From Larkinella insperata (lineage in GTDB: Bacteria > Bacteroidota > Bacteroidia > Cytophagales > Spirosomataceae): a stretch of 64,000 nucleotides of DNA. The notes beneath the pieces were generated by a model, which was not told where the DNA came from, made no database searches, and saw only the letters and a list, made by a program, of their open reading frames with translations. Of this stretch, positions 52,389 through 62,148 are shown one piece after another. Within the stretch, counting starts at the first letter, position 1. Every line of letters starts with the position of its first letter. The position numbers were made by a program, and so were the translations under genes. Location of the stretch: positions 6,500,944-6,564,943 of the forward strand of contig NZ_CP110973.1 in the NCBI RefSeq assembly GCF_026248825.1. The letters run 5' to 3'.

Positions 52389-53462
52389 TCAAAAAGAACT
52401 ACGGTTCTGTAAAACCATATTGTCCTCATTTACTACTTTAATAATCTTTCGGCAAATATCTTCATTGCCTACTCCAAGTTCTCTCACCCTCTGCATACCT
52501 GCAACTCTGATTCTCTCGCGGAGACTTTCATCGCTCAGCAGCCTTTTACAAATTGCGGCACACTCGGCTGCATCCGACCAAAAGACGGCTTCAACACCTT
52601 CCTTGTACATTTCTTGATGCTCAGAAGTACGCTCAGCACACAAAACTCCTCCTGAGAAAGGCACTTCAACGGAACGTCGTGTATGCAGATCTCTGTTGCC
52701 TTTTGACAATAGGCCTAAGCAGATCTTCGCCCCTTGTATAGCCGCAACATAATTACGACCATTCAACGCTCCTCCACGGTAATAAGGTTCAAGTTGTTTC
52801 CAGTATGGCGATTTTTGCCACCGTCCACCCCAAATACTTACAGGAACTCCTTGCCGGATAAGTTCAAGCAAAAACTCATCTCTCTTTTCATGTCTCATCC
52901 AAGTACCAATGAATGCGACTTCTGACCGGTATTTTGGATCAATATCTTCGAGACTTTCAAAGGGTTTATGAATAACTTCATCATACGACATTAATACCCG
53001 TACAACTTTCTTTGCACCTAACGCCTTATACTCTTCAATATTCACTTCGCGTAAAACGCTGCACAAAGAGTAATATGAAACAGATTTTAAGAGCATATCA
53101 AACCGCCGGCCATCTCTACCCCCCGTCGGATCATCGTTGTTATAAAGGACAATAGGGCAATTTAATAGCTGCAACGTTTGTAAACATTGCTTGCCCAGTA
53201 ACTCGCCACTATTGACCCAAACTAGATCCGCGTACTTTTCCTTTACTACAATTTCGTTAACCCATTTTAAAATCTTCGATTGCAGGAATCTATAACCACT
53301 TCTAAAATGAATTGCACTTAAAATTGGTGAATTCAGATCCTTTTGAACCACCATTTTAGGGTCATACATAACGACATATTCTCCGATGCGCTGTAAACTT
53401 AGCGCCCTTAAATACGCATTTGAACCCTGATTCAACTCACCGATATAAATAATTTTAGCCAT
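52389..53462 (-). CDS. CgeB-like glycosyltransferase
   Basis: A 357-aa protein resembling the CgeB/spore-maturation group of GT-B transferases. Supporting stretches are ADLVWVNSGELLG, CPIVLYNNDDPTGGRDGRRF, EVAFIGTWMRHEKRDEFLLE, KICLGLLSKGNRDLHTRRSV and EVPFSGGVLCAERTSEHQEM, the last being the nucleotide-binding region with the E-x-P-x-SGG-type motif. No signal or membrane segment. It is AT-rich, like its neighbours on both sides. Substrates are unknown; the location indicates a role in building the EPS repeat. Confidence 0.8.
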   Translation of the reverse strand: MAKIIYIGELNQGSNAYLRALSLQRIGEYVVMYDPKMVVQKDLNSPILSAIHFRSGYRFLQSKILKWVNEIVVKEKYADLVWVNSGELLGKQCLQTLQLLNCPIVLYNNDDPTGGRDGRRFDMLLKSVSYYSLCSVLREVNIEEYKALGAKKVVRVLMSYDEVIHKPFESLEDIDPKYRSEVAFIGTWMRHEKRDEFLLELIRQGVPVSIWGGRWQKSPYWKQLEPYYRGGALNGRNYVAAIQGAKICLGLLSKGNRDLHTRRSVEVPFSGGVLCAERTSEHQEMYKEGVEAVFWSDAAECAAICKRLLSDESLRERIRVAGMQRVRELGVGNEDICRKIIKVVNEDNMVLQNRSSF

Positions 53463-53529
53463 TGCAAAGAAAGTACTTAGAATCCTCGTTAACAGAGATT
53501 TTTGAACTCTGGTTCTGGTATAACCTCTA

Positions 53530-54561
53530 TTAAGCTATGTGGTCCATTCTCCCATTTGAATAATACTCATTGTACCATTCTGTAAACCTTCTTAATCCTT
53601 CCTTTAGAGTTGTATCAGGTGAATACTTAGTTATCTTAATTAACTTTTCCTGATTAGCCCAAGTCTTAGGAACATCGCCTGGCTGCATGGGCATAAATTT
53701 CTTCAATGCTTCTTTATTTAGACCCCGTTCAAGTTCAGTAATAAAATCTAATAGATTGACCGGCGATCCATTACCGAGGTTTAACACTCTATAATTTGGC
53801 TTCTCTGTAAATTCGCTTAAAGTAGTTTTAAAAATTCCATTAACGATATCTCCAACATACGTAAAATCCCGTTCCATTTCTCCATTATTGAACACCTGTA
53901 TGGATTTACCTGTAGAGATGGCTTTAGCAAAAAGCATAGGAGCCATATCAGGACGCCCCCAAGGTCCGTAAACTGTAAAGAAGCGCAGACATGTAATAGA
54001 GATATGATATAGTTGGCTATATGCATGTGCCATTAGCTCATTGCTTTTCTTCGTAGCTGCGTAAAGACTGACAGGAGCATCAACTTTATCTTCTTCCTCA
54101 AAGGGAATTTTTGCATTGGCTCCATAAACGGACGAAGAAGAAGCATGAACCAAATGTGTAGGCTTAAAATACCGACACGCTTCTAAAAGAAAGTGAAACC
54201 CAACGATGTTAGACTGTATATAAACATCGGGATTTTCTATTGAGTATCTAACGCCAGCCTGTGCAGCCAAGTTAACAACGTAATCGAATGCTTCTGTTTG
54301 AAAAAGACTAAACAATTGCTGTTTGTCTTCCAGATTCATCCGTATAAAACGATATTTTGAGTTAATTGTACTCGTTACAGGCTTATACCATTTTATTTCG
54401 TCTTGCTCAATACCGGCCTCTTGTAATCGAGCGTATTTTAATTGAGGAGAATAATAATCATTTATATTATCTAAACCTACAACTTCAAAACCGTGCTTAA
54501 GAAACTGGTTTACAGTATGAAAACCAATGAACCCAGCACTACCAGTTACTAATACCTTCAT
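53530..54561 (-). CDS. NAD-dependent epimerase, probable UDP-glucuronate 4-epimerase
   Basis: A 343-aa extended SDR with NAD motif VLVTGSAGFIGFHTVNQFLK, the tell-tale GLDNINDYYSPQLKYARL found in UDP-glucuronate 4-epimerases (CapI/LspL group), NLAAQAGVRYSIENPDVYIQ, catalytic Ser in VHASSSSVYG and the Tyr/Lys pair in SLYAATKKSNELMAHAYS, followed by RFFTVYGPWGRPDMAPMLFA. It would convert the UDP-glucuronate made by the ugd product into UDP-galacturonate. The gene is AT-rich, unlike ugd itself. Assignment to this epimerase subgroup is good by motif; substrate preference is not proven. Confidence 0.88.
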   Translation of the reverse strand: MKVLVTGSAGFIGFHTVNQFLKHGFEVVGLDNINDYYSPQLKYARLQEAGIEQDEIKWYKPVTSTINSKYRFIRMNLEDKQQLFSLFQTEAFDYVVNLAAQAGVRYSIENPDVYIQSNIVGFHFLLEACRYFKPTHLVHASSSSVYGANAKIPFEEEDKVDAPVSLYAATKKSNELMAHAYSQLYHISITCLRFFTVYGPWGRPDMAPMLFAKAISTGKSIQVFNNGEMERDFTYVGDIVNGIFKTTLSEFTEKPNYRVLNLGNGSPVNLLDFITELERGLNKEALKKFMPMQPGDVPKTWANQEKLIKITKYSPDTTLKEGLRRFTEWYNEYYSNGRMDHIA

Positions 54562-54643
54562 AAATCAGAAGTTATAATTCCAATTGTGAAACATAAGATC
54601 TTTTTACCTTATGTAAAGGTTGGTCAAAATTTAAAGAAATACC

Positions 54644-56368
54644 TCACTTCAAACTAATTTGACTATCTAAAATAGCTCTTTCAGTGTTGACGTTTACTCT
54701 AACGCGATTACTAGTTTTTTTGAATCTAGAACCTCGAAAAGCGCTTATCATAAATCTTGTTATATGAAATATTGCAAGATATAAGAGAACAACTTGTGCC
54801 CACCCTCTTATAATGAACGTGGCAATGGAAACTACACTTTCTGCTTGCAGAAAAGTGAACACAAGCGTTAGCGACAGCAGAGCGCAAAGACTAAAACCTG
54901 GCTCTTTGCTTTTGGGGTTCCAGGAAGGGTACTGATTATTAGTTATTCTAAAGGATAACTTATCAATCAACAAATAGACAGGCAACATTAGCAGTGCAAG
55001 GATTAAGACATACCACCAACCAAAAGCAGCCATGCCAGTGCCTGCATAATGGCCAGTCCTGAACGCTCCAAGCGCACTTTCACCAGCCCCTGCCCTAACA
55101 TACAGGTAATCCCCAAATGATACCGAACTAAGTGACTTCTTATCAACGTTTATATTTAATGCTTCAATAAACGGGGCTGGAAGAGTTGTTATCAAACGAT
55201 CAATAGAGAAATCTAAGATATCTGCATCATGTTCCTTTAACTTATCTGCCATAACTAAGCTGGCATCGTTGTATTTCATATTACAGAATCTCGCTAGGAA
55301 GATGTTGTCCATATAATCTTCATCCCAGTCTTTCTTTTCTTTCTTTCCAACATTCTTTGCAGCCTCCAGAGCTTCCTTGTTTTGGTAAACCTCCAGAGTT
55401 TGTTTTATTAATTCTGAACGAGCAGTGCTATTACGTTGTGCACGGACTAGAACCATTGCCGTCCCTAAATCGGCAATTGGACCCGTTAAGAGCCAAACGA
55501 TGCTTCCAGCTATAAATACGTTTTTAAACGTCAACAACTGGCTTTTAAATAAACCTAACAACAGACCTAATCCATAAGCAAAGACTACAGATGTGAAGCC
55601 CAACATAAAAGCGCCCCGGCTATTTCTACCAAGACTCACAACAAATAGCAAGAGTGTAAACGCAATTAGCATGAATATTAATCGCTTCGAAACCGGCTCT
55701 CTCTTGCCATACAGCTTACCAAATGGAATAAAAAAGGGGGCATATGTAAAAGGAACGAATGCCTGAATTGCCTTATCTGCAGCTCCGGTTGCTTCTCGAC
55801 CAACAGAAGGGGAGTAAAAGTAAATATAAAACATAGCTCCTAAGCCAATGAAGCCCATTGCCCATACTTGAATATCGGTCGGTGGCTCGTATAACTTAAC
55901 TTTATTGAGAGCAGTTCCTAGACGTGATCGCGCGTCAAATGAGCGGTAGATGCTATGTGTAATGATGAGTACAAACAGTGTAATAAGCGAATGCAAAAAA
56001 ACCGATAATGGTTGAGTCAAATTGTATACAACCGGTTTCCCTTCCAGTAAGGTAAAGACTAGTGGAAAATAAAAATGTGTTACACAAAAGCCAACAATCA
56101 AGAAGGTCGAAAGTGGGAAAGCCCAAAGCTGCTTATTATTTAAGAAGAACTTAGTAACAAGCCCCCACGCTATCAATACCAGTAATACGACTATTATATT
56201 TTCAAAATTAACAAAAAGTAGGCACTGGAGAAGCGCACAAACCCCAAGGATCGCCCAGGAAAACCTTCTAATACTTTCTAGAAAGTAATTATTATTGTTT
56301 TCCTTTCTTGTCAGATGAATTGTCTTTTCTGTACGCGAATTGCTTTCTGAACTAATATATCTTTTCAT
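54644..56368 (-). CDS. Oligosaccharide repeat-unit polymerase (Wzy-like)
   Basis: A 574-aa integral membrane protein with about a dozen hydrophobic segments (for example FSWAILGVCALLQCLLFVNF, IIVVLLVLIAWGLV, LIFMLIAFTLLLFVVSLG, VLILALLMLPVYLLI) and a large loop with charged residues between about 330 and 440. These features fit Wzy/O-antigen-polymerase-like proteins, which join lipid-linked repeat units in the periplasm; such proteins have little sequence conservation. A loop arginine-rich region (SLGRNSRGAFMLGF) recalls the polymerase RG motif. The cluster has a flippase but no other candidate polymerase, which supports the call. Confidence 0.78.
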   Translation of the reverse strand: MKRYISSESNSRTEKTIHLTRKENNNNYFLESIRRFSWAILGVCALLQCLLFVNFENIIVVLLVLIAWGLVTKFFLNNKQLWAFPLSTFLIVGFCVTHFYFPLVFTLLEGKPVVYNLTQPLSVFLHSLITLFVLIITHSIYRSFDARSRLGTALNKVKLYEPPTDIQVWAMGFIGLGAMFYIYFYSPSVGREATGAADKAIQAFVPFTYAPFFIPFGKLYGKREPVSKRLIFMLIAFTLLLFVVSLGRNSRGAFMLGFTSVVFAYGLGLLLGLFKSQLLTFKNVFIAGSIVWLLTGPIADLGTAMVLVRAQRNSTARSELIKQTLEVYQNKEALEAAKNVGKKEKKDWDEDYMDNIFLARFCNMKYNDASLVMADKLKEHDADILDFSIDRLITTLPAPFIEALNINVDKKSLSSVSFGDYLYVRAGAGESALGAFRTGHYAGTGMAAFGWWYVLILALLMLPVYLLIDKLSFRITNNQYPSWNPKSKEPGFSLCALLSLTLVFTFLQAESVVSIATFIIRGWAQVVLLYLAIFHITRFMISAFRGSRFKKTSNRVRVNVNTERAILDSQISLK

Positions 56369-56391
56369 AAAAAACTAATTTATGCCGCAGT

Positions 56392-57465
56392 TTAGATTAG
56401 TAAACCCTCAAAGCAAGTGGCATACTGATTGGCTACTATACCTGGCAAAAATCTATCTCTGGCGGATTGACGAGCCTTTTCTCCTAACAATGTTCGGTGC
56501 GGAGCGTCTTCAATCAGTTGTTTTAAAGCGATTGAGATACTTTCAGGAGTATTTGATGACAATAATACACCGGCATTGCCTATTATCTCTTCACGGGTCT
56601 CATCATTATCAGAAATAATAGCGCACCCAGACAACATTGCTTCCACAAGCACTAATCCATAAGACTCTCTTTTAGGTATAAGTGTAAATATGGAAGCCTT
56701 CCGCATGAGTTGCATCACATCGGCATGTGGAAGTTTTACATGCCAAGTAATATCGAAGTTTGTTTTTGGCTCTGGTTTATCCTTTGAAACTACGGTTAGC
56801 TCGACTTTCTTCTCGTTTAAATAGGTAGCGCCCAGCAAATCGAAAGCTGCTATCAGTTCTTTTAATCCTTTTCGATTACCCTCGTTTCCAACAAATAAAA
56901 TGTGAATTGTTTCACTTTTCAGACCTTTTACCGGTTCTATGTCTCCTGAAAGATCAGGCAGAAAGAAAGGAATAGAAATCGTTTTCTCTTTAAACTCAGG
57001 ACGGTATCTTAGAAATCTCTGGCGGCCATTTTCCGTATGAAAATGAATCATACTGGCCGGTTCAAGCTTTGAAGCCAGAAGATCTGCCTCCTTCTGCCGA
57101 TCAGGTAACGAACCGAACTTTTCAATCATATAACGATCAGTCATGAAACCTGTCGTTACAAGAACCGGTTTGTCAGCTAATGCTTTAAAAAATAAATTGG
57201 GATATACAGGCGAACTGTAATGATAAATCACGTCAGCTTCCATTCCCTTTTTACTCAAACCGTGTTTAACTAGGGGAGTTTTAAGTCCGATAACCTGGTT
57301 AGCTATTCGACGCAGATTGAAGGACCACGTGTAGGCATTTGATGCTACTGATAGCATCTCATTCTCTGAATAATCTTGCAACCGAAAGAAACTCTTTGCA
57401 ATCTTATAATCAGTATTATGTCTGGCTAAGATCCATTCAGGATAGTAAATACCTACTTTTGCCAT
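56392..57465 (-). CDS. Glycosyltransferase family 4
   Basis: A 357-aa GT-B transferase. The C-terminal donor domain shows IHILFVGNEGNRKGLKELIA, ADVMQLMRKASIFTLIPKRE and SYGLVLVEAMLSGCAIISDN, with the paired glutamates. The N-terminal half is less conserved and has no membrane segment. It lies 14 bp after the flippase gene and 23 bp before the polymerase gene, within a closely packed run. Its base composition is intermediate to AT-rich. Specificity is not inferable. Confidence 0.88.
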   Translation of the reverse strand: MAKVGIYYPEWILARHNTDYKIAKSFFRLQDYSENEMLSVASNAYTWSFNLRRIANQVIGLKTPLVKHGLSKKGMEADVIYHYSSPVYPNLFFKALADKPVLVTTGFMTDRYMIEKFGSLPDRQKEADLLASKLEPASMIHFHTENGRQRFLRYRPEFKEKTISIPFFLPDLSGDIEPVKGLKSETIHILFVGNEGNRKGLKELIAAFDLLGATYLNEKKVELTVVSKDKPEPKTNFDITWHVKLPHADVMQLMRKASIFTLIPKRESYGLVLVEAMLSGCAIISDNDETREEIIGNAGVLLSSNTPESISIALKQLIEDAPHRTLLGEKARQSARDRFLPGIVANQYATCFEGLLI

Positions 57466-57479
57466 AATTTATCGCAAGT

Positions 57480-59018
57480 TTAAGTAGTCAATATTTTTCT
57501 TACGCCAGGTACATTTCCAAGCATTTTCCGGACACGTTCAGTGGCTAGCGGAGGTAAAGCGTTCCAATACCGCCATGCATTCCAGATCAGTGCTAGTAAA
57601 GAAACCGCCAAAACTGCGATTTTAGCATTAGGGAACAGTATCATCCCCCCCATCCCGACCGCTGCGATCCAAACCGACATAGTAGCTATGCCGGCAGGAT
57701 ATTTTGGCCATTCCATGCTGTTTTCCTGCAACCAGCGCTGAGCAATTCTTCGATACCCAATGGTTGCAACAACTTCGGCTGATAACAAAGCAATACCTCC
57801 ACCAAGCATACCAATCATCGGCACCAGTAGTAGAATACCTCCAACTACAACCAAAGCGGCTGTAATCGATAACCGTAATTGAGGTTTTAGCAAATTATTA
57901 CCAACAATTACTGCCATGGCTGGCTGAGCAGCTGCATAGACGAGTATACTAAGCGATAGTACAGCAAAAAGTAAAGGATCGAAAGCGATCTGTCCGCGGG
58001 TCCACACCGTAAATAACGGCTCGATAACAGCTTGCATAACTATTACTGCTGGAGCCATAACCGATACAACAACTACCCATACGGTTCCAAAAGCTACTTC
58101 GCTTCTGGCTTGGTCCCGTTGATGTAAGAACCGCATGAGCTCAGGCATTAGGGGGTTGGTAAGGGTATTTAATCCCTGTAAAGCAGCATTAGCTCCCGTC
58201 CGCATGGTTGAGAAAGCCGCCAGACCGTTGGCTCCCAACAATGGAACAAGCACCAGACGAACTCCCTGATGACGCATGCTTTCTATCAAACTCTTAGCAG
58301 ATAAAGTCAACGAACTCAAGAAGTTACGAAAGCCCAAACTCCAATCCGGGCTCCTGAACGAAACGTCTTCCTTGCGCAATAAACGCAGCATATCTCTGTA
58401 AAGAAGGCTGCTGTACAGCAACGATCCTCCGAAACTCACCATACCGGTTTCGAGAAGTCCTGCCCCGGACATCACAGCGATCACCGGAGCAAAGGTCGAA
58501 ATCAACGCATACAGAAAGTTCCACCATGACATCCGCGGATAGTACCCGAAAGGAGCCAGGGCTCTTTGAAACAAACCCGGTATGCTGGTGCTGATAAACC
58601 ATGCGCATCCCTGCAGCACTAGCAAAATTCCCGCATCATGAATGGTTTGAGAATCCAGGTTGTTGGCATTATCCAGGATATGGGGAAGCAGCCCGGTGGT
58701 CAGAATCAAGCCTATTATGGTCAACTGGGTCAGGCAGATAGCAATTCCCATAAAAACGCCCGACCATAAATACCGGCTCAACTCCGCCCGATTCTCTTTT
58801 CCACAGCGCAAAAATTCAAACTGAAGATAAGTTTGATGACCAAAATCCAGCGTTGTGATAAGGTTTGTCAAAGCCAATACAGCAAGACTTACCCCATACG
58901 TTTTAGCGCTCCAATACGTAAGGTACAGGGGTACAATTGCCATTTGGGATGTTATTGTAACCCCAATTTTGGCCCAAGAGGCAACACTTCCAGAAACGAT
59001 CCGTGATACGGTGGACAT
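57480..59018 (-). CDS. Polysaccharide flippase (Wzx-like, MOP superfamily)
   Basis: A 512-aa protein with 12-14 predicted membrane helices spread evenly over its length (ITSQMAIVPLYLTYWSA, ICLTQLTIIGLILTTGLLPH, LSITAALVVVGGILLLVPMI, AVLAVSLLALIWNAW). The start (SRIVSGSVASWAKIGVTITS) and the pairing of short loops are typical of Wzx/RfbX lipopolysaccharide translocases, which flip undecaprenyl-linked repeat units to the periplasmic side. It follows the phosphoglycosyltransferase gene by 50 bp. No catalytic residues are expected. Confidence 0.88.
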   Translation of the reverse strand: MSTVSRIVSGSVASWAKIGVTITSQMAIVPLYLTYWSAKTYGVSLAVLALTNLITTLDFGHQTYLQFEFLRCGKENRAELSRYLWSGVFMGIAICLTQLTIIGLILTTGLLPHILDNANNLDSQTIHDAGILLVLQGCAWFISTSIPGLFQRALAPFGYYPRMSWWNFLYALISTFAPVIAVMSGAGLLETGMVSFGGSLLYSSLLYRDMLRLLRKEDVSFRSPDWSLGFRNFLSSLTLSAKSLIESMRHQGVRLVLVPLLGANGLAAFSTMRTGANAALQGLNTLTNPLMPELMRFLHQRDQARSEVAFGTVWVVVVSVMAPAVIVMQAVIEPLFTVWTRGQIAFDPLLFAVLSLSILVYAAAQPAMAVIVGNNLLKPQLRLSITAALVVVGGILLLVPMIGMLGGGIALLSAEVVATIGYRRIAQRWLQENSMEWPKYPAGIATMSVWIAAVGMGGMILFPNAKIAVLAVSLLALIWNAWRYWNALPPLATERVRKMLGNVPGVRKILTT

Positions 59019-59068
59019 TTGCTATAAACTTTTCAGAAAACAATCAACGGTAAAGAGTTGATACATTC

Positions 59069-59737
59069 TTACCATGCGTTCTCGTTTCCCTTCATCATTG
59101 ACTCTACCGTCCACCAGCAAATTTTTAGATCCAGCCATACTGACCGTTTCCGGATGTAAAAACGATCTAACGTGATGCGGTGACGCATTTGCATGTCATG
59201 CGACGTTTCACCCCGGCAACCTCTCACCTGAGCCAAACCCGTAATTCCGGGTTTCACTCGATACCGCTTCCGATAGTTCGGCATATTGTTCCAAAATAGG
59301 AGATCATGCTGTACAGCGTGTGGCCTTGGACCAACAATGCTCATATCACCAATAAGCACGTTTAGAAATTGAGGCATTTCATCCAGATTCGTTTTACGAA
59401 GGATCCGGCCTATGGATGTCACTCGGTTATCTCCTTTCGTGGCCTGCTTGAAAGTAGCTTCCGGACTGTATGTCATCGTCCGAAATTTGATGCAATAGAA
59501 CCACTGGCCCTTGTAACCCGTTCGCTTCTGAATGTACAGAACAGGGCCTGGCGAGCCTAACCGTATTAGAAATCCAATAATCGGGATGAGCCAGGATAAA
59601 ACAAGAATTGTGACAAGCAGAGAAAAGAAAATGTCAAATACACGCTTTCCTAGTGTCCTATAAGCCAGTTTGTAGTGCCGGGGCTTTGGCTCTGCATACA
59701 CATACAACGTTTGGTACTCTGAGTCAACACTAAGCAT
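59069..59737 (-). CDS. Undecaprenyl-phosphate sugar phosphotransferase (initiating, short form)
   Basis: A 222-aa monotopic phosphoglycosyltransferase that starts repeat-unit synthesis by moving a sugar-1-phosphate to undecaprenyl phosphate. It shows the re-entrant helix KRVFDIFFSLLVTILVLSW, then GSPGPVLYIQKRTGYKG, the FYCIKFRTM motif, the Asp-Glu pair in RKTNLDEMPQFLNVL, GDMSIVGPRPHA and YRVKPGITGLAQVRG. It lacks the N-terminal four-helix and CoA-binding-like region of WcaJ, corresponding to the minimal PglC-type core. The sugar (probably hexose) is not determinable. It is the third gene of the operon. Confidence 0.92.
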   Translation of the reverse strand: MLSVDSEYQTLYVYAEPKPRHYKLAYRTLGKRVFDIFFSLLVTILVLSWLIPIIGFLIRLGSPGPVLYIQKRTGYKGQWFYCIKFRTMTYSPEATFKQATKGDNRVTSIGRILRKTNLDEMPQFLNVLIGDMSIVGPRPHAVQHDLLFWNNMPNYRKRYRVKPGITGLAQVRGCRGETSHDMQMRHRITLDRFYIRKRSVWLDLKICWWTVESMMKGNENAW

Positions 59738-59803
59738 ATAAGTCCGTTTTATATTAAGTGTGTAGAAGTCGAAACAAGAATCTCAAGATTTGGCAAGCTT
59801 TCT

Positions 59804-62137
59804 TTATTTACCAATCCCTAAGCGCCGTTTTTTATTGGTTTCCCCTCCACCATAATAGTTTCCGTACCCATAATTATAATAGTAAGACTCACCCTCACCT
59901 ACTCCATTGAGAATAATGTTGAGTTTCTGGAAGCGTTGCTCTCTATAAAGTGCATCTACCATTCTTAGGTGGTTCTTCGGCGTGTGGTCGTGCCGCACCA
60001 GATACATGGTTGCATCGGCAAAAGGAGCAATTAACTGCGAATCGGTTACCAGACCAACTGGTGGTGAGTCGACCAATACATAATCAAAGCGTGCCTTTAA
60101 TTCATCGAAGAGCTGAGCTAATCGGGGAGAACTCAACAATTCAGCCGGGTTCGGTGGCAGCGGTCCTGCAGTGATAATAAAGTAATTTTCATATCCTGCA
60201 ATCGGTCTCAGCAAATCATCAATAGTTGCCTCCCCGATCAGATAGTTACTCAAACCCATACGGTTTTCCATATGAAGACTTTGATGCAGTTTAGGTTTGC
60301 GCATATCCATCTCCAGAATTACCGTTGAACGATCAACCAGCGCTAAACTAGCGCCCAGGTTAAGCGAGATAAATGATTTCCCTTCCCCGCTAATTGAAGA
60401 GGTGAAAAGCAATACTTGGCTTTTTGCCGGATCAGACCGCATAAATTGCAGGTTTGTACGCAATGCCCGAATCTGTTCACCAATAACAGACTGCATCCGG
60501 GGCTTAAATACTAAGTTATCACCCGAATTTTGCCGGCTTTTAACAATTTCTCCCAAGATCGGCGTCTGAGTAGCTTCTTCCACATCCGAACGACGCAAAA
60601 CCCGATTATTGAGCATGTCCTTTACGGCAATAAGTCCAACCGGAACCAATAAGCCTAAGATGCTGAAAAGCAGATAGGTTGTCTTGTTAACAGGCTGAAC
60701 CGGAACATCATCGGTACGTGGCTTATCAACGATTCGGCTGTCGGATACCGCTGAGGCAGCGGATAAAGCAGTTTCCTCTCTTTTTTGAAGCAGGTAAGTA
60801 TACAAGCCATTTTTGATAACCTGCTGACGCGTGATATTCAATAAGGCTCGTTCTTTACCTGGGACGGTGCGGATCATGCTCTCAATCCGACGGTTATTAG
60901 CCAGCAATTGGTTTCGGCTGCTGGTAAGTTGCTGACGAATGTTCTGAATGTTTTCCGAGATACTTGATTTAACCGCTTTAATCTGGCTATCCAACGACTG
61001 CAAAAGAGGACTATTGGGAGCCATGATACGCGAAGATTCTTCCCGCTTTAGTTCAAGCTCGGAGACTTTCGTTAACAATCCATTCAAAACAGGATCACTC
61101 AAACTCAACGTTGCCGGTGCTATACTTTTATCGCCTGGTTGCTTTTCAATATAACGCTCAATTTCATTTAAGCCAGTTAAGCGCATATTAACATCGTTCA
61201 ATTGAACATCATTAGTCTGCACATTTGTCAGAAACGTCTGTGCCTGGGCACTCAGATCTGTAATGCCTTGGGTTGACTTGTACATTTCAACTTCTTTCTC
61301 GACAGTTGAAAGTTCACCCGAGATCAAACTCAGCCGTTCTTCAATAAAACGAAGCATATTATTAGCTTCTTGATTCTTATCAGAGATAGACTCTTTGTTG
61401 TACTCATTGATTAGTTGAGTAAGAATCATTTCTCCCTTATCTGGCACGCTCTCGGAAAGGCTCATTTCCAACACGGTTGATTCCTTCAAAGCCGGTTCAA
61501 CCTTTAAACTTGCCAGATACGCATTAACAACTTTAGAATGCGGCTTTACTATTGCTATAACCGGTGATGTAGTGTTGCTTATAGCTTTACGGGTAAAGAT
61601 CCGTAGCTGACCGTATGGAGTTTTAATACTCTGGTTTACGGGATACGTTTGGCCATTTAAAAGCACCGAGTTGTTGTTCACGAATGAAATCTCCAGCTTG
61701 TTTGCGTAGAGTTGTGAATTCGGGTTTTCGAGAATAAGCCGGATGGGTGATTCTGCATAAACTTCCCGATCATAAGTCCCTGTCGGAAAATAATAGCGAA
61801 CATCAAGGCCCAGATTACTTACCACTCGATCCATCAGAGTAAATGAAGTGAGAATTTCTATCTCATTCTCAATTACTTTGTTACTACCGAACAGATTAAG
61901 CTCTTTCATCAAGCCATCACCTGATAATCCACTTTTCTTTTCGTCTTTGATCAACACCGTTGCGTGGACCTTGTATACTGGTTCTTGATACAACAGATAA
62001 ACATAAGCGCCGGCTAATGCCAATACTAATGAAACCACAAACCACGGCCATTTGCGGACATACCGCATCAACATGACTCGCAGATCAGGCTGCTGCTCTA
62101 CTTCGTAGACCTGGTAGGGATTGTATGAATTTGTCAT
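59804..62137 (-). CDS. Wzc-like polysaccharide co-polymerase / BY-tyrosine kinase
   Basis: A 777-aa inner-membrane protein controlling EPS chain length and export. A Wzz domain is bounded by helices at about 32-50 (WPWFVVSLVLALAGAYVYLL) and 499-517 (TTYLLFSILGLLVPVGLIAV), with a long periplasmic coiled coil between about 230 and 430. The cytoplasmic BY-kinase has Walker A SSISGEGKSFISLN (near 579), A' VILEMDMRKPKLHQ and Walker B YVLVDSPPVGLVTD (near 686). A C-terminal tyrosine cluster (GESYYYNYGYGNYYGGGE) is the expected autophosphorylation site. It lies 11 bp after the export gene. No low-molecular-weight phosphatase partner is seen in the window. Confidence 0.95.
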   Translation of the reverse strand: MTNSYNPYQVYEVEQQPDLRVMLMRYVRKWPWFVVSLVLALAGAYVYLLYQEPVYKVHATVLIKDEKKSGLSGDGLMKELNLFGSNKVIENEIEILTSFTLMDRVVSNLGLDVRYYFPTGTYDREVYAESPIRLILENPNSQLYANKLEISFVNNNSVLLNGQTYPVNQSIKTPYGQLRIFTRKAISNTTSPVIAIVKPHSKVVNAYLASLKVEPALKESTVLEMSLSESVPDKGEMILTQLINEYNKESISDKNQEANNMLRFIEERLSLISGELSTVEKEVEMYKSTQGITDLSAQAQTFLTNVQTNDVQLNDVNMRLTGLNEIERYIEKQPGDKSIAPATLSLSDPVLNGLLTKVSELELKREESSRIMAPNSPLLQSLDSQIKAVKSSISENIQNIRQQLTSSRNQLLANNRRIESMIRTVPGKERALLNITRQQVIKNGLYTYLLQKREETALSAASAVSDSRIVDKPRTDDVPVQPVNKTTYLLFSILGLLVPVGLIAVKDMLNNRVLRRSDVEEATQTPILGEIVKSRQNSGDNLVFKPRMQSVIGEQIRALRTNLQFMRSDPAKSQVLLFTSSISGEGKSFISLNLGASLALVDRSTVILEMDMRKPKLHQSLHMENRMGLSNYLIGEATIDDLLRPIAGYENYFIITAGPLPPNPAELLSSPRLAQLFDELKARFDYVLVDSPPVGLVTDSQLIAPFADATMYLVRHDHTPKNHLRMVDALYREQRFQKLNIILNGVGEGESYYYNYGYGNYYGGGETNKKRRLGIGK

Positions 62138-62148
62138 GATCTTAACTT